Shown here piece by piece: positions 18,215 to 26,764 of a DNA stretch of 64,000 bases. The stretch is from assembly GCF_900104305.1 (NCBI RefSeq), contig NZ_FNJC01000002.1, positions 186,001-250,000 of the forward strand, given 5' to 3'. This DNA comes from Filomicrobium insigne (GTDB lineage: Bacteria; Pseudomonadota; Alphaproteobacteria; Rhizobiales; Hyphomicrobiaceae). A program made the position numbers and the translations under genes. The notes under the pieces were generated by a model. The model was not told where the DNA came from, did no database searches, and saw nothing but the letters and a program-made list of their open reading frames with translations. Numbering within the stretch: the stretch's first letter is position 1; the number at the start of each line of letters is the position of its first letter.

Positions 18215-18376
18215 TTCAAGGAGCCGCGAAGGCCGTCGGAACGTTTTGATCTCGCCGGGTCCCTACAATGTAGGTGGGCGCCGTATATCCGGGACCACGG
18301 TCCCGGTCAGGGACAGCTCCCTGGCAGATCTTATAGGCCCTGGAGATTCGTTGTTCCTAACGCACCCCGCAGCGAC
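18215..18376 (-). ncRNA. ssrS: 6S RNA (SsrS)
   Basis: Regulatory RNA that mimics an open promoter and sequesters sigma70 RNA polymerase. On the minus strand a closing stem (GGAAC at 18357-18353 with GTTCC at 18242-18238, and AATCTC 18348-18343 with GAGAT 18253-18249) encloses a rod with hairpins: CAGGGA-GCTG-TCCCTG (18323-18308), CCGGGACC/GGTCCCGG (18306-18289) and CCTACA/TGTAGG (18274-18262). The stretch GGCGCCCACCTAC resembles what I recall of alphaproteobacterial 6S. Synteny zapA-ssrS-5-FCL matches E. coli and most proteobacteria. The ends are approximate. Confidence 0.75.
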
Positions 18377-18522
18377 GCTTAATGTAGGCGATTGAGAACT
18401 AATGTTAAAGTGGGATGCGTGAGGAGGAAATTCGGAGACGCGCATCAGATTATTGGCTTGAGCTAAAACAACGAGCCCCGCGCACCACCTTACAAAAATA
18501 GCGGCTGTCTCTATGCGAATAC

Positions 18523-18801
18523 CTAGGACGCGGCTTTTACCTCGGCTGCGGAGCTAGCCTCCCGAACAATCTCGGAATCTTGACGCGTTTTGAGTTCTTC
18601 GCGCAAATCGAAAAGTTCGTCAGCCGTCACCAGCGCCGCCATCATAAGCAGCCGGATATCCCCAACTTGACCAAATTCCTTGGCGAGCCGCTCGACCTTG
18701 TCACCTACAAAATTTGCAAGTTCGCCCAGGCGCTGCTCTTGGCCATCTGCGCAGTCTAACTTGTATAAACGCCCATTAATGGTCGCTTGGACCTGTCCCA
18801 T
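18523..18801 (-). CDS. zapA: Cell division protein ZapA
   Basis: Small FtsZ-bundling protein recruited to the Z ring. The start at 18801 (MGQVQATINGRLYKLDCADG) is chosen by homology. The longer frame to 18993 has no ZapA-like content. The globular head is about residues 1-45, with QEQRLGELANFVGDKVE typical of ZapA, and a C-terminal helix (about 50-85) provides the coiled coil. At 92 aa it is slightly short. It sits between a DUF4164 coiled-coil gene and the 6S RNA. Confidence 0.92.
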   Translation of the reverse strand: MGQVQATINGRLYKLDCADGQEQRLGELANFVGDKVERLAKEFGQVGDIRLLMMAALVTADELFDLREELKTRQDSEIVREASSAAEVKAAS

Positions 18802-18859
18802 GGCCACCCCGCTGAAATTTGCTGCTTGGCAGCAGCGGACACTCGAATACGGGAGCGAA

Positions 18860-19117
18860 TCACGACTTTTTCTCAAGTAATGTATGAAGAGAATCGAGTA
18901 CCCAATCAATGCGGTTAACCGCATTCTCATTGATCGCCTCAAGCTCAGCGATCCGTTTCTTTGCCGCCGTAAGCTCTGCGCGCAGACTATCACGCTCCTT
19001 TTTAAGGGCCCGCGCTTCAGTTTCGAGCTTCTTCAGCGTTACCCCTGATTTGCTCGCCTTGCGGGCGGTTTTTGCAGGTGCCGCACGTTTGGTTGTCTGC
19101 TGGTCCTTCTTGGCCAT
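18860..19117 (-). CDS. DUF4164-type coiled-coil protein
   Basis: An 85-residue protein with a basic, Lys/Ala/Thr-rich N-terminus (MAKKDQQTTKRAAPAKTARK) followed by a long coiled coil (about residues 27-85: LKKLETEARALKKERDSLRA). The start at 19117 has GGGTGGG upstream. Such proteins (DUF4164) are regularly encoded next to zapA in Hyphomicrobiales. By size and position it resembles ZapB, so a Z-ring role is plausible but inferred. Its stop is 58 bases from the zapA start. Confidence 0.8.
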   Translation of the reverse strand: MAKKDQQTTKRAAPAKTARKASKSGVTLKKLETEARALKKERDSLRAELTAAKKRIAELEAINENAVNRIDWVLDSLHTLLEKKS

Positions 19118-19562
19118 AAGCCCACCCAAATTCCGCTGTCGGAGCGCTTTTGCCAATCATGCGCGGCCACTTTCCCGAAGGATAGTCGATATCCACAAAA
19201 CAATGACTAGCGAACCAACCTTCTAACTCACCGTATTCCAACGATCCGGCAGCCCCGCTTCCCCCTCAGAATACGTGAACGCTAAGTAAACCTACGGGGC
19301 ACCGCTGCGCACACTAGGGGACACGCTCTAACAGCGTCAACGAACAAAGCCGTCGCCGTCAATCATACTTCCAAAGTGCGACTTTAAGTGCGGCAATAAT
19401 GTCTATTACACATTGACAGTAGTGGCTCCGCCTAAGTTAATTGGGCCGCTTCAACTAAGCTTACCCGTCTTTTTGCCCTCTGATCAGTCGCGTCGGTTCA
19501 ATACGACCGATGCGATGAGTAGCCACGAAGAAGTTCTGCAACCGCTCCGGGAGAAAAACAAA
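19118..19562. other. Divergent intergenic region, DUF4164/zapA and gap
   Basis: These 445 bases hold no gene. They must contain the start signals of both the minus-strand zapA block and gap. A promoter-like pair for gap is at 19413-19442. Nothing as clear was found for the minus direction. Confidence 0.4.
19413..19442 (+). promoter_or_regulatory. Possible sigma70 promoter of gap
   Basis: TTGACA (19413-19418) is followed after 18 bases by TTAATT (19437-19442). Initiation near 19449 would leave a leader of about 115 bases before the gap ATG at 19563. The -35 is perfect and the -10 is weak. Confidence 0.4.
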
Positions 19563-20570
19563 ATGACTGTCAAAGTCGCGATCAACGGTTTTGGACGCAT
19601 CGGCCGCAACGTTCTGCGCGCCATCGCCGAAAGCGGGCGCCAGGACATCCAGGTCGTGGCCATCAACGATCTCGGACCGGTCGAAACCAACGCGCATCTG
19701 CTGCGCTTTGACTCTGTGCATGGTCGTTTCCCAGGCGAAGTCAAAGTCAACGGGGACTCCATCGATATTGGCACCGGCCCCATCAAAGTGACCGCAATTC
19801 GCGACCCAGCCGAACTGCCGCACGCGGAACTTGGCGTTGATATTGCCCTGGAATGCACAGGTATTTTCACCAAGCGTGAAAAGGCTGCCGCCCACCTCAA
19901 GGCAGGTGCCAAGCGCGTGCTCGTCTCCGCACCGGCCGAAGGCGCCGACATCACCGTCGTCTATGGCGTGAACCACGACAAGCTGACGGCGGATCACCAG
20001 GTCGTTTCGAACGCCTCCTGCACGACGAACTGCTTGGCCCCTGTTGCCAAGGTTCTGAACGACTTCGTCGGCATCCAGAAAGGCTTCATGACGACGATCC
20101 ACGCTTACACGGGCGATCAGCCGACGTTGGATACGATGCACAAGGATCTCTATCGGGCGCGCGCGGCTGCTTTGTCGATGATCCCAACCTCTACGGGCGC
20201 GGCAAAAGCGGTCAGCCTTGTGCTGCCGGAACTTGCCGGCAAGCTCGACGGCGTTGCCATCCGCGTACCCACGCCGAACGTTTCCGTTGTCGACCTCAAG
20301 ATCGTCGCCAAGCGCGAAACCAATGCTGAGGAAATCAACGCGGCCATTGTCGCGGCTTCTTCTCAGCAACTCAAAGGCATCCTCGGCACAACGGCACTCC
20401 CCAACGTATCGATCGACTTTAACCATGACGCCCATTCAGCGATCTTCCACCTTGATCAGACGAAGGTCATGGATGGAACGTTGGTGCGCGTTCTGGCCTG
20501 GTATGACAATGAGTGGGGCTTCTCGAACCGCATGACGGACACTGCCGTCGCCATGGGCAAGCTCATCTGA
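19563..20570 (+). CDS. gap: Glyceraldehyde-3-phosphate dehydrogenase, type I
   Basis: Glycolytic/gluconeogenic NAD(P)-dependent enzyme. The Rossmann motif [12 protein letters not shown] (residues 5-16), the catalytic site [12 protein letters not shown] (about 150-161), and C-terminal [14 protein letters not shown] are all intact. ATG 19563 follows GGGAGAA. The frame continues upstream to 19413 but with no conserved sequence. At 335 aa it is standard. The fba gene follows directly, without the pgk gene often found between them. Confidence 0.97.
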   Translation: MTVKVAINGFGRIGRNVLRAIAESGRQDIQVVAINDLGPVETNAHLLRFDSVHGRFPGEVKVNGDSIDIGTGPIKVTAIRDPAELPHAELGVDIALECTGIFTKREKAAAHLKAGAKRVLVSAPAEGADITVVYGVNHDKLTADHQVVSNASCTTNCLAPVAKVLNDFVGIQKGFMTTIHAYTGDQPTLDTMHKDLYRARAAALSMIPTSTGAAKAVSLVLPELAGKLDGVAIRVPTPNVSVVDLKIVAKRETNAEEINAAIVAASSQQLKGILGTTALPNVSIDFNHDAHSAIFHLDQTKVMDGTLVRVLAWYDNEWGFSNRMTDTAVAMGKLI

Positions 20571-20691
20571 GCAAAAATATTGCGGGACAGCCAAGTCGGA
20601 ACCAATCGGCCTGACTTGGCTTTGCCACACCGTGACGCTAAGTCGTCAAACCAAAATTCAGATAGCAGGTTGTCCACGGAGGACGTCCAAA

Positions 20692-21720
20692 ATGACCGAA
20701 AGACTTGAAGACATCGCGACCGCAATGGTTGCCCCTGGAAAAGGCATTCTCGCCGCGGACGAAAGCACCGGCACAATCAAAAAGCGCTTCGATTCAATCG
20801 GCCTCGAATCCACCGAAAACGCCCGTCGCGATTATCGCGAAATGCTGTTTCGCACCGAAGAAGCGATGCGAAACTACATTTCCGGCGTCATTCTCTTCGA
20901 CGAAACCCTGCGACAGAAAGCAGCAGACGGGACGCCGCTCGCCGAACTCATCAGATCTTCCGGCGCAATCCCGGGCATCAAAGTGGACAAGGGCGCAAAA
21001 CCGCTCGCACTGAGCCCGGGCGAGCAGATCACAGAAGGCCTCGATGGCCTGCGCGAACGCCTCGCCGAATACTATGACCTGGGAGCCCGCTTCGCGAAGT
21101 GGCGCGCCGTAATCACCATCGGCGACGGCCTGCCGACTTGGAATTGCGAGAACGCCAACGCTCACGCACTGGCCCGCTACGCGGCCCTTTGCCAGGAAGC
21201 GAAAATCGTTCCGATCGTCGAGCCGGAAGTCCTGATGGACGGACCGGGCGCAACCCACGACATCGACCGCTGCTATGACGTAACCCACAAGGTGCTGCGC
21301 ATCGTCTTCCGCGAGCTGCACGCCGCCAACGTCAATCTCGAAGGCATTGTGCTGAAGCCGAACATGGTCATCGCCGGCCAGAAGTGCTCAAAGCAGGCAA
21401 GCCCCAATGAAGTGGCGGAAAAGACTGTCAAATGCCTGAAGGCAACCGTCCCCTCCGCTGTCCCTGGCATTGCATTCCTGTCAGGCGGGCAGTCTGGCGA
21501 AGAAGCGACACGACATCTCTCCCTCATGAATGAAATCGGCAACCTGCCCTGGGCTTTGACCTTCTCGTATGGTCGCGCCCTTCAGGCAGCCGCACTGCAG
21601 GCTTGGGGCGGCAAAAGTGAAAACGTCGCCGCTGGCCAACGTGCGTTTGCTCACCGCGCCAAGATGAATTCGCTGGCTGCGCTCGGCAAATGGCAGGACA
21701 AACTTGAGGAAGCCGCCTGA
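20692..21720 (+). CDS. Fructose-bisphosphate aldolase class I
   Basis: Schiff-base aldolase cleaving fructose-1,6-bisphosphate. The N-terminal APGKGILAADESTGTIKKRF, the Schiff-base lysine in EGIVLKPNMVI (about residue 222), and FLSGGQSGEEATRHLSLMN are diagnostic of class I. The start at 20692 follows GGAGGA. At 342 aa it is slightly shorter than animal class I enzymes (about 360), with a shortened C-terminal tail. It is 121 bases after gap on the same strand and ends at a strong terminator. Confidence 0.96.
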   Translation: MTERLEDIATAMVAPGKGILAADESTGTIKKRFDSIGLESTENARRDYREMLFRTEEAMRNYISGVILFDETLRQKAADGTPLAELIRSSGAIPGIKVDKGAKPLALSPGEQITEGLDGLRERLAEYYDLGARFAKWRAVITIGDGLPTWNCENANAHALARYAALCQEAKIVPIVEPEVLMDGPGATHDIDRCYDVTHKVLRIVFRELHAANVNLEGIVLKPNMVIAGQKCSKQASPNEVAEKTVKCLKATVPSAVPGIAFLSGGQSGEEATRHLSLMNEIGNLPWALTFSYGRALQAAALQAWGGKSENVAAGQRAFAHRAKMNSLAALGKWQDKLEEAA

Positions 21721-21763
21721 GATCAGCGGTCTCGGCAAGGCTGAAGAGCTTCAACAAAACAAA

Positions 21764-21800
21764 AGAGGCGAGCGGTCATCCGCTCGCCTCTTTGCTTTTT
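21764..21800. terminator. Bidirectional intrinsic terminator between fba and the peroxiredoxin gene
   Basis: A perfect 12-bp stem AGAGGCGAGCGG / CCGCTCGCCTCT (21764-21775 and 21780-21791) with a TCAT loop is followed by TTGCTTTTTT on the plus strand and preceded by AAAACAAAA, which gives a T-rich tail on the minus strand. It sits between convergent genes. Confidence 0.9.
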
Positions 21801-21818
21801 TAGCAGAAGAAGAACCCA

Positions 21819-22481
21819 TCAATCCTTCGGCTGCGCGACGACGCGCAGATATGGAAGCGGCGACTTCCAACCTTCAGGAAATTTCTGCTTGGCTTCTTCG
21901 TCCTTGACGGCAGGAACGATGATAACGTCCTCGCCTTGTTTCCAGTTCACCGGCGTCGCAACCTTATGCTTCGCTGTGAGCTGGCAGGATTCCAGAAGGC
22001 GCAGAACTTCATCGAAGTTGCGTCCCGTGCTCATCGGATAAGAAAGCATTGCCTTGATCTTCTTATCAGGACCGATGATGAAAACGTTGCGCACAGTCTG
22101 GTTATCCGCAGCGGTACGACCTTCCGAGCTCGAACCGGCATCGTCAGGCAACATATCGTAAAGCTTGGCGACCTTGAGATCGTTATCGCCGATCATCGGA
22201 TAGTTGACGGCATTGCCCATAGCCTCCTGGATGTCCTTTTTCCAAAGAACATGCTGCTCGACGGGATCAACACTGAGTCCGATGATCTTGGTATTGCGCT
22301 TCGCAAATTCGTCAACGAGACCAGCCATATATCCTAGCTCAGTCGTGCAGACGGGCGTGAAATCCTTAGGGTGCGAAAACAGCACGGCCCAGCCATCACC
22401 CATCCATTCATAGAAATGGAGCGGGCCCTCAGTCGTATCGACTTCAAAGTCAGGAGCCGTTGATCCGATGCGTATTGACAT
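21819..22481 (-). CDS. 1-Cys peroxiredoxin (Prx6 family)
   Basis: Thiol peroxidase for hydrogen and organic peroxides. The catalytic site FSHPKDFTPVCTTELG (about residues 41-56) carries the peroxidatic Cys with the conserved Pro/Thr. The family's long C-terminal extension with PVNWKQGEDVIIVP marks the Prx6 subfamily, as does the 220-aa length. The start at 22481 (MSIRIGSTAPDF) has GAGAGG upstream. It is transcribed alone, convergent with fba. Confidence 0.94.
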   Translation of the reverse strand: MSIRIGSTAPDFEVDTTEGPLHFYEWMGDGWAVLFSHPKDFTPVCTTELGYMAGLVDEFAKRNTKIIGLSVDPVEQHVLWKKDIQEAMGNAVNYPMIGDNDLKVAKLYDMLPDDAGSSSEGRTAADNQTVRNVFIIGPDKKIKAMLSYPMSTGRNFDEVLRLLESCQLTAKHKVATPVNWKQGEDVIIVPAVKDEEAKQKFPEGWKSPLPYLRVVAQPKD

Positions 22482-22828
22482 TGGTCTACCTCTCAACACT
22501 CATTATGGCTTCCTCCCTCCACGGTGACGGGACTTCCATCACTGTGATGCGACGAGAGAAAGAATTTGCGCGAACACTTAACCGTGAACGTACCAATCAA
22601 GCTGTCTGCTCCGGACAACCAATATATTTGCCTTGTCCGAAAGTTGCTTCGCCGGAAGACGCATCCTTAGCACGACTTAGCACAAAGTGCAGATGTAGCA
22701 CCGCGAAGACAGCTTTGAACCGACGAAAAAATATTCCGGCGCAGAGCAAACTTAACTGGCCTTGCATGGCCCCTATTCTGCCGTTTTCACGTCAGAGTTA
22801 GGCACAATTGGAAGTAACTGAGAAAAAT
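22482..22828. other. Divergent intergenic region, peroxiredoxin and ThiE-like genes
   Basis: No gene was recognised in these 347 bases. A weak promoter-like pair for the rightward gene is TTAACT (22752-22757), 16 bases, then TATTCT (22774-22779). Nothing firm was found for the leftward peroxiredoxin promoter. Confidence 0.35.
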
Positions 22829-23488
22829 ATGGGCGCCCCACTCCAACCACGCAATTGCCAATTCTATCTCGTTCTGACCGTCGGGCCTGATGGCCAGGCG
22901 CTTGAGCGGTTGCAACCTGTCTTGGCGCATAAGGCACCGGCATCGATCCTCGTCACACCGGCGGAAGGATCGACGCTCGAGCCTCAGGAGGCACTCCCCA
23001 TCGTCCAAGCCGGTCAAGCGGGCGGGGCCGCCGTTCTCATTGCGAACGATCCACAGCTGGCCCGCACAATCAAAGCTGACGGCGTCCATCTCGATTGGTC
23101 TGAGGATATTGATCAACGCTACGAAGAAGCGCGAGAAATTCTTGGGCAACGTTTTATCGTGGGTGTCGATGCCGGACGCTCGCGTCACCATGCCATGTCG
23201 CTGGGTGAAGCCGGCGCCGATTACGTCGGCTTTGGCATCCCGTCATTCGTCGAGGACCGCCTCAAGGCTAAGGAACGCCAACGAGAACTAATCGCATGGT
23301 GGGCCGAGATCTTCGAGATTCCCACCGTTGCTTTCGACGTGGAAGATCACGAAGCCGCAGCAGGTCTGGCAAAAGCCGGCGCTGATTTCGTCGCACGTCG
23401 CTTACCGCCAGGACTATCTCCCGCCGACCTTCAGAATTGGGCAACCCAATGCGAAGTGGCGACTGAGATGCCCCCCATAAACGAATAA
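22829..23488 (+). CDS. Thiamine-phosphate synthase-like protein (ThiE/TenI superfamily)
   Basis: TIM-barrel protein of the ThiE/TenI family. Recognisable elements are the phosphate-binding strand ends ILIANDPQLARTIKADGVHLD (about residues 69-89) and GEAGADYVGFGIPS (about 128-141), and a C-terminal GLAKAGADFVARR. ThiE usually has HLGQxD and GPxFPT-type sequences; these are altered here (HLDWSED, GIPSFVED), so catalytic activity is uncertain. The ATG at 22829 is preferred to the TTG at 22808. It probably forms a transcription unit with the SEL1 gene 28 bases downstream. No other thiamine genes are nearby. Confidence 0.75.
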   Translation: MGAPLQPRNCQFYLVLTVGPDGQALERLQPVLAHKAPASILVTPAEGSTLEPQEALPIVQAGQAGGAAVLIANDPQLARTIKADGVHLDWSEDIDQRYEEAREILGQRFIVGVDAGRSRHHAMSLGEAGADYVGFGIPSFVEDRLKAKERQRELIAWWAEIFEIPTVAFDVEDHEAAAGLAKAGADFVARRLPPGLSPADLQNWATQCEVATEMPPINE

Positions 23489-23516
23489 GACGAGAACTGC
23501 AGCAGAGAGATAGGCA

Positions 23517-24593
23517 ATGTCACCGCGCTCTATCGGCATACTCTTCCTGGGTGTCGTCGCTCAGATCAACGCGGCGCACGCCGAAACCAGTTCCTGGTCA
23601 TTCCGGCCACCCGGGACTGAAACAAAACCATCCGTCGCCAAGACGGAGGCGAAGCCCAAAAGCAAGACCACAAGCACCCACTTCAAGAAGCAGGTGCCAG
23701 GCCCCGAAATAAAGGACTCGGCAGGCCCCAAACTCAACGCCACTGGGGAAGACGCATATATCGCTTTCGACCAGGGCAAATACCTAACCGCGTTAAAGCT
23801 GGCCGAAGCCGCTGCCGCGAAAGGCGAAGCAGCGGCTCACACGTTGATCGGCCGCATTTACAGTGAGGGGCACGGCGTTCGTCCTGACAACGAAGTCGCC
23901 GCGCGGTGGTATACGCGTGGGGCAGAACTGGGCGACGTCAATTCCATGTTCGCCATCGCCATTATGCTAGCGGAAGGGCGAGGCGTCGAAAAGGACCTCG
24001 CAGCCGCGGCCACCATGTTCGAAAAGGCCGCGCAAACGGGACACCCGGAAGCAAACTACAATCTCGGTTTGCTGTTTCTGAACGGCACCGGCAAGCCAGA
24101 GAATCCCTTGAGAGCTGCCAAGCACATCGCATACGCTGCAGAGCAGGGCGTCGCCGCGGCACAATACGATCTAAGCGCTCTTTATCAGAGTGGCACCGGC
24201 GTCGAACCGGACGCTTATCAGGCGGCAACCTGGATTTCACGTGCCGCCGCTCAGGGAATGGCAGCAGCGCAATATGACTATGCTGTCATGCTGTTGAGCG
24301 GCAAGGGCATCAACAAGGACGAACCCAAGGCGATTGAACTGCTGACAGCCGCCGCCGAGAAGGGGATCCCTGGCGCACAGAACCGCCTCGCGTATGTGTA
24401 CGGGCAAGGCGTTAAGGTGAACAAAAGCCAGATCGAAATGGCAAAATGGCGCTACATCGCCAAAGCCAGCGGCTTCGAGGATAAGAAGCTTGATGAGGTC
24501 GTCGGCAAGCTACCAGCCGATATCCGCACCAAAGCCGAGCAAGCTGCCGTGTCCTGGCGGGAACAAGTCGAAGTGGCTATGCCAAGCCAGTAG
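23517..24593 (+). CDS. Exported SEL1-repeat (TPR-like) protein
   Basis: Predicted periplasmic scaffold protein. An N-terminal signal peptide (about residues 1-22, ending AHA/ET) is followed by a Lys/Pro/Thr-rich linker (about 25-75). From about residue 77 to 325 there are about seven SEL1 repeats of about 36 residues, each with the Gly-x-Gly-Val turn (SEGHGVRPD, AEGRGVEKD, NGTGKPEN, QSGTGVEPD, SGKGINKD, GQGVKVNK). SEL1 proteins mediate protein-protein contacts in envelope or signalling complexes. The partner is unknown. Confidence 0.88.
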   Translation: MSPRSIGILFLGVVAQINAAHAETSSWSFRPPGTETKPSVAKTEAKPKSKTTSTHFKKQVPGPEIKDSAGPKLNATGEDAYIAFDQGKYLTALKLAEAAAAKGEAAAHTLIGRIYSEGHGVRPDNEVAARWYTRGAELGDVNSMFAIAIMLAEGRGVEKDLAAAATMFEKAAQTGHPEANYNLGLLFLNGTGKPENPLRAAKHIAYAAEQGVAAAQYDLSALYQSGTGVEPDAYQAATWISRAAAQGMAAAQYDYAVMLLSGKGINKDEPKAIELLTAAAEKGIPGAQNRLAYVYGQGVKVNKSQIEMAKWRYIAKASGFEDKKLDEVVGKLPADIRTKAEQAAVSWREQVEVAMPSQ

Positions 24594-24783
24594 GGGCATG
24601 ACGTTTTGCCCGGACCGCTTGCCAAGCCCCTTGCTTGCCGTTAGAGGCTTAGCCACTAGCAAAACCCATGTTGTCGAACCAGTTCGACAGGTTTCTGATC
24701 AGCACGTGATCGTGCGCGCCGGCCCTAGCCGCGCTGCTCCCTCATATTGCGTGCGCCTCTTTCATTCGCCTGGATTAAATCGA

Positions 24784-25590
24784 ATGCCCGCATCTGCCCT
24801 GATGAATGTCATGATGACCGCCGCACGCAAGGCCGGGCGTAGCCTGTCGCGCGACTTCGGTGAGGTCGAGCAGCTTCAGGTCTCGGTCAAAGGGCCCGCC
24901 AATTTCGTTTCAGCCGCCGACCACCGCGCTGAGGACATCATTTATAAGGAGCTCCTCAAAGCTCGCCCTGGCTACGGGTTCCTGATGGAGGAGCGCGGCC
25001 TCGTCGAAGGTGTCGACAAAACACATCGCTGGATCGTCGATCCATTGGATGGAACAACGAACTTTCTCCATTCCATTCCCTTGTTCACGATCTCCATCGC
25101 GCTGGAACGGGAAGGTCAGCTCGTCGCGGGCCTCATTTACAATCCAATCTCAGACGAACTTTACACGGCCGAAAAAGGCAAAGGTGCTTTCCTCAACGAT
25201 CGGCGCAGGCTGCGCGTAGCTGCGCGGCGCAACCTGAACGACACAGTCGTCGCCACTGGAATTCCGCACCGTGGCCGTCCGGGCCACAAACTCTTCCGCC
25301 GGGAACTGACCGCCACCATGGAGCATGTTGCCGGCGTTCGGCGCACCGGATCAGCCGCGCTCGACCTTGCGTGGACCGCGGCCGGTCGCTTTGATGCTTT
25401 CTGGGAGCGCAACCTAAAACCGTGGGACATGGCGGCCGGTATCGTCATGGTACGCGAGGCAGGCGGATTGGTAAGCGACCTGTCAGGCGCCGATCAGATG
25501 TTGGAAAACGGTCATATCCTCGCAACAAACGGCACGCTGGCAAAAGAACTGCTTCCTGTAATCCAGTCGGCACAGGATACTGCCGTATAA
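24784..25590 (+). CDS. Inositol monophosphatase family protein (SuhB-like)
   Basis: Mg-dependent phosphatase acting on myo-inositol-1-phosphate or related sugar phosphates. The metal/substrate motifs are GYGFLMEERG (about residues 62-71; the usual Glu-Glu is present), WIVDPLDGTTNFLHSIP (about 83-99) and the C-terminal LKPWDMAAGIVMVREAGG (about 211-228). The start at 24784 (MPASALMNVM) matches the family N-terminus and the 268-aa length. The frame is open further upstream into the SEL1 gene. SuhB also serves as a transcription factor in some bacteria. Confidence 0.92.
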   Translation: MPASALMNVMMTAARKAGRSLSRDFGEVEQLQVSVKGPANFVSAADHRAEDIIYKELLKARPGYGFLMEERGLVEGVDKTHRWIVDPLDGTTNFLHSIPLFTISIALEREGQLVAGLIYNPISDELYTAEKGKGAFLNDRRRLRVAARRNLNDTVVATGIPHRGRPGHKLFRRELTATMEHVAGVRRTGSAALDLAWTAAGRFDAFWERNLKPWDMAAGIVMVREAGGLVSDLSGADQMLENGHILATNGTLAKELLPVIQSAQDTAV

Positions 25591-25723
25591 AGCATAGTTC
25601 GGTGTGTATCTCGCGAAAACCGGGCGTCAGAGAAGATCTGAGCACGATGTTGCCCGTTTCCGCAGGCAAGAGGGTAGGATAAGGTCCGCCGCATCGACAG
25701 GCCGAAACTGCGGAGACTTGTAG

Positions 25724-26761
25724 ATGGCAAAGAAGCGAAGGTCGGAATACGGCTCCGCGCAACTGCATCGATCACTGACACCGCCAGGCGTCTTCTTGAT
25801 CCGGATGCTGATATTCCTGACTCTGGTGGCTTTCATCGGAGCCATCCTCTACCAGCCGCTCCTTGAAGCGATCATGCACAATCCGGCACTGAACGGCTTG
25901 ATCCTCGCCGTGCTGGTGTTCGGTATCTTCTACGCTTTCGGCCAAGTCATCAGGCTCTATCCCGAAATCCGCTGGGTGAATGCATTCCGGATTGCCGATC
26001 CCGGAATTTCAATTTCACACCAGCCGCGCCTTCTATCGCCTATGGCGACGATGCTGCGCGACCGCACCGGGTCACTCTCGCTCTCAACGGCATCCATGAG
26101 CTCAATCATGGATTCGATCGGCTCTCGTCTTGATGAAGCCCGCGACACCGGACGCTATCTTGTCGGCCTTTTGATTTTCCTCGGCCTGCTCGGCACCTTT
26201 TGGGGTTTGCTGGAAACGATCAAGTCCGTCGGCACCGCGATTGGCACCATAAGCACCGGCGCGGAAAACACCGGTCAGTTATTCGGCGACCTCAAAGCGG
26301 GTCTCGTCGCGCCACTACAAGGCATGGGAACGGCCTTCTCGTCATCGCTGCTTGGTCTTGCGGGCTCCCTCGTTCTGGGGTTCCTCGAGCTACAGGCCAG
26401 CCAAGCGCACAACCGGTTCTACAATGAGTTGGAAGAATGGTTGTCGGGTATCACGGAATTGACCCCCGGTACGAGCGCAGACGCCGTCAACCGCCAACTG
26501 TCAGCAACGCTTTACGATATGCAGCGCGTGCTCGAAGAGCTCAACGAGCGAATGAGCCAGAATGGCGGCATCGTACAGCAGGCAGGAGCGGGTGAGGAAA
26601 CAGTCGCGGAACTCGCACGGGGCGTAAATCAACTCGTGAACCAGATGCGGGCCGAACAGAAAGTGGTTCGCGAATGGGTGGATGAGCAGGCATCCCAGCA
26701 GGCCCTCGTCACAGACTCTCTACGCGAACTGGCACAGAACCTGGGCCGCCGGAAAGGTTAG
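25724..26761 (+). CDS. MotA/TolQ/ExbB-family proton-channel protein
   Basis: Inner-membrane protein with four predicted TM helices (about residues 23-47, 57-77, 146-167 and 203-224). The last two carry the family sequence LVGLLIFLGLLGTFWGLLETI and FSSSLLGLAGSLVLGF. A cytosolic loop lies between TM2 and TM3, and a C-terminal cytosolic helix-rich tail runs from about 225 to 345. It is not TolQ, which is encoded at 9.6 kb, and no flagellar genes are nearby. The next gene, 3 bases downstream, encodes a MotB/OmpA-type partner, so the two form a stator-like unit of unknown purpose. Confidence 0.85.
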   Translation: MAKKRRSEYGSAQLHRSLTPPGVFLIRMLIFLTLVAFIGAILYQPLLEAIMHNPALNGLILAVLVFGIFYAFGQVIRLYPEIRWVNAFRIADPGISISHQPRLLSPMATMLRDRTGSLSLSTASMSSIMDSIGSRLDEARDTGRYLVGLLIFLGLLGTFWGLLETIKSVGTAIGTISTGAENTGQLFGDLKAGLVAPLQGMGTAFSSSLLGLAGSLVLGFLELQASQAHNRFYNELEEWLSGITELTPGTSADAVNRQLSATLYDMQRVLEELNERMSQNGGIVQQAGAGEETVAELARGVNQLVNQMRAEQKVVREWVDEQASQQALVTDSLRELAQNLGRRKG

Positions 26762-26764
26762 ACC

